Source: DATAES01 sp036257895 (GTDB lineage: Bacteria > Actinomycetota > Acidimicrobiia > Acidimicrobiales > JACDCH01). Taken from it: 20,615 nt of DNA. The stretch spans positions 1-20,615 of the forward strand of contig DATAES010000149.1 in NCBI GenBank assembly GCA_036257895.1. Reading direction: 5' to 3'. Of the stretch, positions 13,515-20,615 are shown one piece after another. How positions within the stretch are numbered: the first letter of the stretch is position 1; every line of letters begins with the position of its first letter. Position numbers and translations under genes: made by a program. The notes under the pieces are model-generated. The model did no database searches. It was given only the letters and a program-made list of their open reading frames with translations, and was not told where the DNA came from.

Positions 13515-14699
13515 CTAGGCCAGGAACGCCTCGACCTCGGCGAGGAAGTGGGGCCACGCCGGATCGCGCTCGGGGAGCAGGTGGTTGCAGCTGTCCAGCG
13601 GCAACATGCGACTGCCAGGGATCAACGAAGCGAGCCGCCGCGACTCCTCGAACACGTCGCCGGGCTCGCGACGAGCACAAGCGACCAATGTCGGAACCGA
13701 GACCCGAGTCGCGATGTCGGTGACGTCGATGTCGGCGAACTCGTTGAGGAATCGCCACGCGTTCCCTGCGGACGTCGAGCGACGTTGGAGCTCGTCGAAT
13801 TCCTGCCACTCCTCCTGGGTGCCCTCCGGGAGGAACCTCGACATGAACATGTGGCGGAACTGCGGGTCGGGACGGCCCCAGCCGAGTCGGGTCAGCTCGA
13901 TGTACGCCTCGACCAGCTCCGCGTCCTCCGAGGTCCGTGCCCGCTTCCGGCGTCCCTGCGCGAATGATCCGAGCAACACCAGATGACTCACGCGTTCGGG
14001 GTTGCGCACTGCGTAGGAAATGGCGACCGCGCCGCCCTGGGAGATCCCGAGCAGGGCGAACTTGTCGAGTCCGGCCGCGTCGATCACGGTTTCAAGGTCG
14101 TGCACCCACGCATCGAGCGAGAAGTCGGGGACGTCCCAGTCCGACAGTCCACAGCCACGCTCGTCGTAGCGGACGAGCCGGTGATGGCGCGAGAGCCCGG
14201 CCAGCCAGTGTCGCCACACCACGGTCTCGCGGTCGTAGTCGAGGTGGGTGAGCCAGTTCGCAGCCTTCACAAGTGGTGGACCCTCGCCCATCGTGGCGTA
14301 GGCGAGCCGCACACCATCGGCGGTCGTGCAGAAGCGGATCTCTTGCTGGGGTAGAGCGACGGGCTCGGTCGAGCTGCGTCGCCCGTCCGTGCGCTCGCCG
14401 GTCTCTGCCACGAACTGGTACCCGCGTCCATGGACCGTGCGCACGATCTGTTGTGTCTTGCCGGTGTCACCGACTGCTCGACGCAACGCCTTGATGCGGC
14501 TCGTGAGCGCTGACTCGCTCACGAACCGGTCGCCCCAGACGGTGTCGAGGATCTCCTCCTTGGTGACGACTCGACCGCGCTCGCGGACCAGCAGCGCGAG
14601 GACGTCGAACACCTGTGGCTCCACCTTGCAGACCGTGCCGTCGCGCCGGAGCTCGAACCGGTCGACGTCGAGCTCGCACTCGCCGAAGGCGTAGATCAC
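13515..14699 (-). CDS. OmpR-type winged-helix domain fused to alpha/beta hydrolase
   Basis: A 394-residue fusion. Residues 1-100 are a transcriptional regulator C-terminal (OmpR/PhoB-type) winged helix: VIYAFGECELDVDRFELRRDG...VEPQVFDVLALLV...ESALTSRIKALRRAVGD...IRTVHGRGYQFVAE-type ending. Residues ~118-394 are an alpha/beta hydrolase with RYDERGCGLSDW, nucleophile Ser220 in GISQGG and a catalytic His373 (CNHLLPERD). The acid is probably in GDVFEE (348-351). No receiver domain is present, so the hydrolase domain may bind or cleave a small molecule to control DNA binding. The start is GTG 14699, the usual family N-terminus; upstream in-frame starts run into the tRNA gene. No strong ribosome site is seen. 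It converges on the OsmC-like gene. Confidence 0.88.
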   Translation of the reverse strand: MIYAFGECELDVDRFELRRDGTVCKVEPQVFDVLALLVRERGRVVTKEEILDTVWGDRFVSESALTSRIKALRRAVGDTGKTQQIVRTVHGRGYQFVAETGERTDGRRSSTEPVALPQQEIRFCTTADGVRLAYATMGEGPPLVKAANWLTHLDYDRETVVWRHWLAGLSRHHRLVRYDERGCGLSDWDVPDFSLDAWVHDLETVIDAAGLDKFALLGISQGGAVAISYAVRNPERVSHLVLLGSFAQGRRKRARTSEDAELVEAYIELTRLGWGRPDPQFRHMFMSRFLPEGTQEEWQEFDELQRRSTSAGNAWRFLNEFADIDVTDIATRVSVPTLVACARREPGDVFEESRRLASLIPGSRMLPLDSCNHLLPERDPAWPHFLAEVEAFLA

Positions 14700-14804
14700 G
14701 CGAGAAGCATGCCAGCAGGTGCACGCCTCGGGCTCGAGTGATCGGTTCCGGATTCGAGCTTCATGACTCCAGGTCAACCGTGGCATCGTGACGACCGACG
14801 ACCG

Positions 14805-14878
14805 GCCCCGGTAGCTCAGTCGGATAGAGCGACCGCCTCCTAAGCGGTAGGCCACAGGTTCGATTCCTGTCCGGGGCG
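14805..14878 (+). tRNA. tRNA-Arg (anticodon CCT)
   Basis: The cloverleaf is complete: acceptor GCCCCGG (14805-14811) with CCGGGGC (14871-14877), D-arm GCTC/GAGC, anticodon stem ACCGC/GCGGT with loop CTCCTAA giving anticodon CCT (14839-14841), and T-arm ACAGG-TTCGATT-CCTGT. The discriminator is G14878 and CCA is not encoded. It reads AGG codons, which are rare in high-GC genomes. tRNA genes are common integration sites, but no integrase or repeated 3' end is seen here. Confidence 0.97.
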
Positions 14879-15062
14879 CTTCATCCTCATCCTCATCCGA
14901 CCGCGACGACACCCACAGCTGGCCGGCCTGCCGGCTGCGCCCGTGAGGTTGCTGCTGCGCCCGCGGCGGGACCTCGTCTATTCTTCGGCCCTAGGCGAAT
15001 GAGGGAGTCGGGGCGACCGCTGGGTGGTCGGGCGCCCCCGAAGGGTGAGGAGCGGGGCGGGC

Positions 15063-18000
15063 ATGCGGCGACGCGCGACGAGCAAGACAAGAAGGGTTTC
15101 TCGCGGCTTCGTCGCGATCCTGGCCCTGATCGGGCTCACCGGTTCGCTGTTGAGCGCGGCACCGGTGGCCACCGCGGCGCCCGCGCCGGCAGGGCGAGGC
15201 GGCTCGCTCGACACCACCTTCGGCTCGGGTGGCATCGCGACCCTCTCGATTCCGGGTATGACGCTGTCTTCGCTGTCGCACGTGCTCGTGCAACCGGACG
15301 GCAAACTTGTCGTCGGCGGAATCCAGAACGGCGTCGCAGGCAGCCTCATCGTGGCGCGCCTGAACTCGAACGGCACGCTCGACACGAGCTTCGGCGGCAG
15401 TGGTTACGTGAAGCCCGGCCTGGGCTCTGCGTCGGACGAAGTCGCCATTGGATGGGGGGCCACAGGCCTACGACGAGGCGATCTCGCGCTCCAGCCGAAC
15501 GGCAGGATCGTCGTCACCAGTTCTGACCTCACAGGAACCAAGGTGGCTGTCGCTCGCCTGAAGACCGACGGCAGTCTGGACACGACGTTCGGATCATCCG
15601 GCATCGTCATGACCCCGCTGGGCGCCGTCTGCGGTGGCGCTCCGACGCACGGCAGCGGCGTAGTGATCCAGCCCGACAGCAAGATCCTCGTCAGTGCGTG
15701 GAACGGGCCGTCCTGCCAGCCAACGGTCTTGCGCTACTCGCCCACCGGCGCGCTCGACAGCACGTTCGGCTCGGGGGGTGTTGCGGGGGTGGCCGTGGCC
15801 GGTCGATCGGCCCAGGCGCAGGACCTCGCGCTGACGGCGGACGGCCGCGTCGTCGTCGTCGCGATCAGTAGATCCGACAGCAAGTCCGACACCACGGTCG
15901 TCCGGTTCACCGCCTCGGGTCAACCGGATACGACCTTTCCTGCGAGCAGCCCGACCGGCGCCGCCACCTTCGATGCGGGCAACGGGCTGAACGAGACTCC
16001 GACTGCGCTCGCGCTCGATTCGACGGGACACATCGTCGTCACCGGCAACGTCTCGACCACCCCGCCAGCGACCTATGTCCTGCGCCTGAGCTCGACCGGC
16101 GCGATCGAGCCCACGTTCGGCACCAACGGCGTCCTCATCGGCACCTTCGGCGGCGCGACCGCGACCAGTGCCGGTGTGATTGTCGATTCGAGCGGACGGT
16201 TGCTCGTCGCGGGTGGCGACGGGCCGAGCCTCAGCAACGCGCTCGGGATCGAGCGGTTGCAGCCGACCGGAGCGGTGCCGTACGACGCGACGTTCGGACT
16301 GAGCGACACGCCTGGCCGCGAAACCATTGCCTGTGGCGGGGGGAACGGAAGAGGAAAAGCGGTCGCACTGCAGGCCAACCAGCAGATCCTGCTGGCCGGT
16401 AGCTGCACCGGTGCGCTCAAGATCGCCCGCCTCAACCCGGGCAACATCAGCAACTTGACCATGACTGCGACATCGCCGACGGCGGCCGCGGGCCACCAGG
16501 TCGTGCCCTTGTCGAGCATCCCGGCCGGTGTGCTGACCGCCTCCGCCGGCGCCTTCGCGGGCAGCGACCTCCACGACAACGCGCTGTTCGGCGCGCCGTT
16601 CCATTCGCCGTTCCACAGCCCGTTCCATTCACCGTTCCACAGTCCGTTCCATTCGCCGTTCCACAGTCCGTTCCACTCCCCCTTCCACAGCCCGTTCCAC
16701 TCGACTTTCCTGCAGCCGACGACGCTGTCGAGCATCCCGTTGCTGCCGCCGCTCACCTGGCAGCAGGTACTCGCCGGTTCCCCGTGCGCGGACATCCCTG
16801 AACAGACGCTCACCGTTCAATACGTATTCGCCAACTGCGCAGCTGCGGTGCAATCGCTCAGGCTCGACGACGTGCGGGTGAACGACACTGCCTTGCGGAA
16901 CGTGAGCCTCGCGGCCTACGTGCTGGCGTTCACGCCGGCGTCGCGACTTCCATCGCCCTGCAGCTATCTGGCCGGCCAGCCCGCGACCTGCGCCAACAAC
17001 GACCTGACCCGCACGAGCCTGCTCGACCTCGAGCTACAGGGTGACAACCTCTCCGCCTACTACTCGGCGGTCACCATCAACCTCAACGGGTTGGACCTGT
17101 CGAACTCGTTGCTGCCGCCGGTGTGGCTCGCCGACATCGGCCTCAGCGACACATCGCTCGGTGCCATCACCGTCGGGTCGCTCACGCATCCCGGCATGTT
17201 CGTGTCGTGCGGCGCTTCGGCCTGTGCGTCCACGCTCACGCTGGCCCAGGCGCAGGCGAACAACCAACTCGTCGTCGCCGACACCGCCACGCTCGGCAGC
17301 CTCCTCGCCGACTCGCCCGCCGCCGTCGGCCCGCTTCCACTCGGGGCACTGCTGGTCGGGTTGATCCCGCGAGGCGCGCTGCCGTTCGAGCAGCTGCCGA
17401 CGAAGTTCATCCTCGCCAGCTCGCCCCTGCCGGCGAGCGGTGCCGGTTACACGATCGGATTCGATCTCGTCTGCACTGCGGCGAAAGGACTGGCGATCCA
17501 GCCGGCCCTTCCGGCCGGATTCCGCACGCTGCCCAACACCGTCACCATGAACGTCGGCACTGCAGCCACGCCGGTCAACGTGGCCCCCGACGGCTCGATC
17601 CGCCCAAAGTCGGAAATCAAGTGCACCGGCACGCAGCACGTGACCGCGAACCTCCAAGCCGAGCCCACCGCGATCCTCGGCGGCCCGCTCACCGCAGGGG
17701 TCACGGTCAAGAACTCCGGCGAGTCGTTGTCGATCGACGGTCAGGCACCGATCACCGTGGTGGACCCGACAGACGCGTCGGCCGCGAGCATCCCGACACC
17801 ACCCGGTACGGGCGTCGCGAGTGACACCGTGTACACCGACCACATCGGCCGGCCGGGCAATGTCGACTACTTCCAGGTGCCGGCACAGCCCGTCGGGTCC
17901 CAGGTGATCGTGACCGCCAGTCATCTCCCCGCGGACTACGACGTCCTGCTCTACGGCAACGCGACCTCGTCGTTGCGGGGCGCGCCGTTCCACTCACCGT

Positions 18001-20615
18001 TCCACTCGCCGTTCCACAGCGGTACCACGCCCGTGCTGGTCGGCGACTCCTCCCAGTCGCCGGTCAACGACGGATCGATCACTCCTCCGGAGTTGCTGCA
18101 GGACGTGCCGCAGCTGCCGAGTGCCACCATCCGCGACGCGTCGGTGCAGCGCGGCACGACGGATGAGGCGGTGTTCACTACGACGACGACCGGCGACACC
18201 GGGTTCACCATCCAGGTGAGCGGCTTCAACGGCGCGTCCAGCCCGCAGCCGTATTTCCTCCGGGTCACCGTCATTCAGCCGCCACCGACGCTGCCGTGCT
18301 CGGCCCGCAACTTCCCAGGTGGCGGGACCGCAGGATCGCTGCCGGCGACACTCGATCCGGCCACGCGAACGCTGATCCTCGTCAACAAGAAGCGGCTGGG
18401 GGACATCTATGGCCCCGCGGCGGCCGACGGCGTCATGGCCAAGCTGCAAACGCTCGCTTCGTACACCGACACTGGCGGCAACCAGGACTTCGACGTCCGC
18501 GGCGCGGTCGTGCCGGTGGACGGTGATCCCACTGTCGCCGCCGACTACGCCGCGTGGGACGCCAGTCCGTGCGCTGTTGGTGCCGCCAACACGATCGTCA
18601 CCGACATCAACAAGGTCGTCGACAGACTCCGTCCGGGCCTTCACGACCTCCGGTATGTCGTGGTCGTCGGTTCCGACGAGGTCATCCCCTTCGGGCGGGT
18701 GCCTGATCGTTCGGCCGAGGCGAACGAGATCGAGGCCGGTTCCGACATCGCCATCCGTGGCCAGGCCAATGCCGCGTCGTCGGCCATGGCGAGTGGCTAC
18801 GTCTTGAGTGACAACCCGTACGGCGATCTCGATCCGACCACCATCGGCGCCGACCCGCTGTACGTACCGCAGCTGGCCGTTGGCCGGCTGGTCGAGACGC
18901 CGGACGACATCGAGTCGACGATCGATTCGTACACCGGCACCAACGGAGTTCGCACGCCGAACGCGTCCTTCAACGCGGCATACGACTGGATGCTGTCGAC
19001 CGGTCAAGCCGTCGACGCCGCGACGAGCCCGCGCGTCCCGGCTGGAAGTGCAACGGCACAACTGAACGACACCTGGACTCGCCAGGACGCGAAGAACGGA
19101 ATGCAGCTCGCTGCGCATGGCTTCGTGTCGATCAACGCGCACTCCAACACGTCGCAGTCGCTCGCAGCGGCCGATTTCACGAGCGGCACGACCACACCCG
19201 ACGTGTTGAGCACCGCGGACCTCCCGGCGGACCTGAGCGACGGGGTGATCTTCACGCTCGGGTGTCACACCGCCCTCAACGTCGCCGACACGTACATCGC
19301 CAATCCCAATGCGGACGAGCAAGCGGCCCTGCTCGACTGGTCAGAGGCCGTCTTGCGCAACGGCGGCGTGTTCCAGGGACCGACCGGTTACGGCATCGGC
19401 GAGAAGTCCTCGTTGGCCTACTCCGGCCGGCTGCTCTCCCTGTATGCCGACCATCTCGACGGCTCATCCTCCGTCGGCCAGGCATTGATGTTCGCCAAGC
19501 AGAGCTACGTGCAGGTGGGCGTCGCCAGCGTGTACGACGCCAAGGCCGTCCAAGAGGCCACGTTCTACGGGCTGCCGATGTACCGGCTCGGTGATGCCGG
19601 CCACGTCGCTCCTTCGGTGCTGCCGGTCGACCCGTCGCAAGCGCAGCCGGCCACGGCCACGACCTCGGCCTCGTTCAACACGCCGCTGACGGAAGTCACC
19701 AAGGCGGACGGTCACTACTTCACCGTCGGCAACGAAGACCCGCAGGTCACCGCGAACCAGCCGATCGAGCCCAGGACCGTCCTCCCGCTCACGGCACCCG
19801 GCCCGAACCTCGTCGCCCACGACGCAGTCATCGAGCAACTCAGCTCGAAGGACATACCGAACTTCAACCCTGTCTACGCGGCGGTGACCCCGGCGGATGG
19901 CACCACCGTCAACGAGCCGGCCGTCGAAGTCGCCGCTTTCCCTTCTCGGCTTCAACAGGTCGTCACTTCCATCGAGCCTGGGGGTGAAGCGCAGAAGCTC
20001 GTGTTCGTTCCCGGTCAGTTCGCGACCGACGCGTCGGGCACCGGCACCGGCGTCCAGCGCAACATCACCAGCGCCCAGTTCACGATGAACTGGTCCAACA
20101 GCACCGACTTCGATCCACCAGACATCTCGACCGTGTCGGGCGCGGTCAGCGGCAGCACGGCGAGCTTCCGCGTCACGACACCGTCGACCGACGCCACCCG
20201 CGGCGTGCTCATGTTCCTTCCCACCGGCGGGCCCAACCCGCAAGCGTGGACGCACGTCGAGCTTCTCAACACTGCGCCGGGCGAGTGGACCGGCACCGCC
20301 CAGGTGGCTGCGGGTGTCACCGAGATCGGCCAGTTCTTCGTCGCCCTGTGCGACGGGGCAGGCAACTGCGGCCACAGCTCCAACAAGGCGCGCAACTACT
20401 CGGCCAGCGCCAGCACCACCGGCTACTCGTTCGCCATCGCTCCCGGAGCGGGCCCCAACGGTCTGTTCCCCGAGCCCACCGCCGTGCAGGCCAACGGCCC
20501 CGCCGGCGGCAACTTCACCGTCACCGTCAACGACGGCATACCCCAGACGTGCACCACGTCATGCTCGGTGATCGTCACCGGAGACGGCCCGAACGTGGTC
20601 AAGATCACCGCACCC
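15063..20615 (+). CDS. Giant exported protein: delta-60 repeats, PFHS repeats, PPC-like and caspase-fold (C25-like) peptidase; 3' end outside window
   Basis: One open frame of 1851 codons runs to the right edge. Residues 1-39 are a Sec-type signal peptide (RRR start, FVAILALIGLTGSLL core, cleavage probably near ATAA). Residues ~48-420 hold about seven delta-60 repeats, marked by L-D-x-x-F-G near 49, 106, 172, 231, 288, 348 and 407, with QPDGKLVV-like strands. Nine tandem PFHS units span 512-547. Residues ~920-1070 resemble a PPC domain (VDYFQV...DYDVLLYG) with PFHS x3 at 975-986. Residues ~1100-1505 look like a peptidase C25/gingipain caspase fold: YVVVVGSDEVIPFGR (from 1198), DNPYGDLD (1250), AVGR (1272), candidate His1360 (INAHSN) and Cys1401 (LGCH). 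Beta-rich modules follow. ATG 15063 has GAGGAG ten bases upstream. Function is inferred; the C-terminal anchor is not visible. Confidence 0.9.
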   Translation, partial: MRRRATSKTRRVSRGFVAILALIGLTGSLLSAAPVATAAPAPAGRGGSLDTTFGSGGIATLSIPGMTLSSLSHVLVQPDGKLVVGGIQNGVAGSLIVARLNSNGTLDTSFGGSGYVKPGLGSASDEVAIGWGATGLRRGDLALQPNGRIVVTSSDLTGTKVAVARLKTDGSLDTTFGSSGIVMTPLGAVCGGAPTHGSGVVIQPDSKILVSAWNGPSCQPTVLRYSPTGALDSTFGSGGVAGVAVAGRSAQAQDLALTADGRVVVVAISRSDSKSDTTVVRFTASGQPDTTFPASSPTGAATFDAGNGLNETPTALALDSTGHIVVTGNVSTTPPATYVLRLSSTGAIEPTFGTNGVLIGTFGGATATSAGVIVDSSGRLLVAGGDGPSLSNALGIERLQPTGAVPYDATFGLSDTPGRETIACGGGNGRGKAVALQANQQILLAGSCTGALKIARLNPGNISNLTMTATSPTAAAGHQVVPLSSIPAGVLTASAGAFAGSDLHDNALFGAPFHSPFHSPFHSPFHSPFHSPFHSPFHSPFHSPFHSTFLQPTTLSSIPLLPPLTWQQVLAGSPCADIPEQTLTVQYVFANCAAAVQSLRLDDVRVNDTALRNVSLAAYVLAFTPASRLPSPCSYLAGQPATCANNDLTRTSLLDLELQGDNLSAYYSAVTINLNGLDLSNSLLPPVWLADIGLSDTSLGAITVGSLTHPGMFVSCGASACASTLTLAQAQANNQLVVADTATLGSLLADSPAAVGPLPLGALLVGLIPRGALPFEQLPTKFILASSPLPASGAGYTIGFDLVCTAAKGLAIQPALPAGFRTLPNTVTMNVGTAATPVNVAPDGSIRPKSEIKCTGTQHVTANLQAEPTAILGGPLTAGVTVKNSGESLSIDGQAPITVVDPTDASAASIPTPPGTGVASDTVYTDHIGRPGNVDYFQVPAQPVGSQVIVTASHLPADYDVLLYGNATSSLRGAPFHSPFHSPFHSGTTPVLVGDSSQSPVNDGSITPPELLQDVPQLPSATIRDASVQRGTTDEAVFTTTTTGDTGFTIQVSGFNGASSPQPYFLRVTVIQPPPTLPCSARNFPGGGTAGSLPATLDPATRTLILVNKKRLGDIYGPAAADGVMAKLQTLASYTDTGGNQDFDVRGAVVPVDGDPTVAADYAAWDASPCAVGAANTIVTDINKVVDRLRPGLHDLRYVVVVGSDEVIPFGRVPDRSAEANEIEAGSDIAIRGQANAASSAMASGYVLSDNPYGDLDPTTIGADPLYVPQLAVGRLVETPDDIESTIDSYTGTNGVRTPNASFNAAYDWMLSTGQAVDAATSPRVPAGSATAQLNDTWTRQDAKNGMQLAAHGFVSINAHSNTSQSLAAADFTSGTTTPDVLSTADLPADLSDGVIFTLGCHTALNVADTYIANPNADEQAALLDWSEAVLRNGGVFQGPTGYGIGEKSSLAYSGRLLSLYADHLDGSSSVGQALMFAKQSYVQVGVASVYDAKAVQEATFYGLPMYRLGDAGHVAPSVLPVDPSQAQPATATTSASFNTPLTEVTKADGHYFTVGNEDPQVTANQPIEPRTVLPLTAPGPNLVAHDAVIEQLSSKDIPNFNPVYAAVTPADGTTVNEPAVEVAAFPSRLQQVVTSIEPGGEAQKLVFVPGQFATDASGTGTGVQRNITSAQFTMNWSNSTDFDPPDISTVSGAVSGSTASFRVTTPSTDATRGVLMFLPTGGPNPQAWTHVELLNTAPGEWTGTAQVAAGVTEIGQFFVALCDGAGNCGHSSNKARNYSASASTTGYSFAIAPGAGPNGLFPEPTAVQANGPAGGNFTVTVNDGIPQTCTTSCSVIVTGDGPNVVKITAP
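16596..16703 (+). repeat. Nine tandem 12-bp units encoding (PFHS)9
   Basis: Nine in-frame copies of Pro-Phe-His-Ser occupy residues 512-547 of the giant protein, preceded by Gly-Ala and ended by STFLQ. The His and Ser codons vary (cat/cac; tcg, tca, tcc, agc, agt) while the peptide is exact, so the units look old and kept by selection on the protein. Confidence 0.97.
17985..18020 (+). repeat. Three tandem PFHS units, second site
   Basis: Three copies of Pro-Phe-His-Ser at residues 975-986 of the same protein, again introduced by Gly-Ala, sit just after the DYDVLLYG strand of the PPC-like domain, probably in a surface loop. Confidence 0.95.

Noticed and set aside
14700..14912. An N-terminal extension of the wHTH-hydrolase up to 14912
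   Set aside because: It would run antisense through the tRNA-Arg gene; the family N-terminus begins at GTG 14699.
14805..15062. A genomic-island attachment site at tRNA-Arg
   Set aside because: No integrase and no repeated tRNA 3' end is seen in the window.
16596..16703. A CRISPR-like array at the 12-bp repeats
   Set aside because: The units are contiguous, in frame and without spacers; they encode PFHS.
15594..20375. Long minus-strand frames (15594-16628, 17034-17993, 17994-19322, 19464-20375) opposite the giant gene
   Set aside because: These are high-GC shadows with Arg/Gly-rich, low-complexity products; the plus frame is continuous and carries a signal peptide, delta-60 repeats and peptidase motifs.

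Overview
The window is dense, high-GC bacterial DNA with short gaps, GTG/TTG starts, tail-to-head overlaps and typical actinobacterial families: an ECF sigma factor with an RskA-type anti-sigma factor, HxlR, a wHTH-hydrolase fusion and DUF4326. The protein styles suggest an Actinomycetota chromosome, perhaps Acidimicrobiia; that placement is inference. No phage, transposase, CRISPR array or rRNA was seen. A tRNA-Arg(CCT) gene lies at 14805-14878.

Layout. 1-1159 (+): the 3' end of a PAP2 phosphatase, a 46-bp perfect palindrome, then an SDR resembling 3-alpha-hydroxysteroid dehydrogenase/carbonyl reductase. 4766-1187 (-): GNAT acetyltransferase, a degenerate-CYTH/CHAD protein, a ParA-like ATPase overlapping it by ATGA, and PhoU. 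CHAD domains bind polyphosphate and PhoU acts in phosphate control, so this looks like a phosphate/polyphosphate module with its own ParA-type positioning ATPase. 4845-6066 (+): HxlR regulator overlapping a tandem DUF427 protein, followed by a second, imperfect copy of the palindrome. 8331-6141 (-): ECF sigma factor, RskA-like anti-sigma factor, a 31-codon ORF and a class III nucleotidyl cyclase, tightly spaced and partly coupled by overlaps. 8505-8711 (-) and 8963-9232 (+): two small proteins facing apart. 9321-11186 (+): DUF2207-like membrane protein. 11528-11232 (-): DUF4326 protein. 11631-13392 (+): FAD-dependent oxidoreductase and an OsmC-like protein. 14699-13515 (-): OmpR-type DNA-binding domain fused to an alpha/beta hydrolase.

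15063 to the right edge (+): one uninterrupted frame of at least 1851 codons, unfinished in the window. It encodes an exported giant protein with a signal peptide, about seven delta-60 repeats, nine tandem PFHS tetrapeptides, a PPC-like domain carrying three more PFHS units, a caspase-fold (peptidase C25/gingipain-like) region with candidate His and Cys, and beta-rich C-terminal modules.

The points most worth following are the CHAD-ParA-PhoU cluster, the PFHS-bearing giant protein, the duplicated palindrome, and the small ORF coupled to the cyclase.
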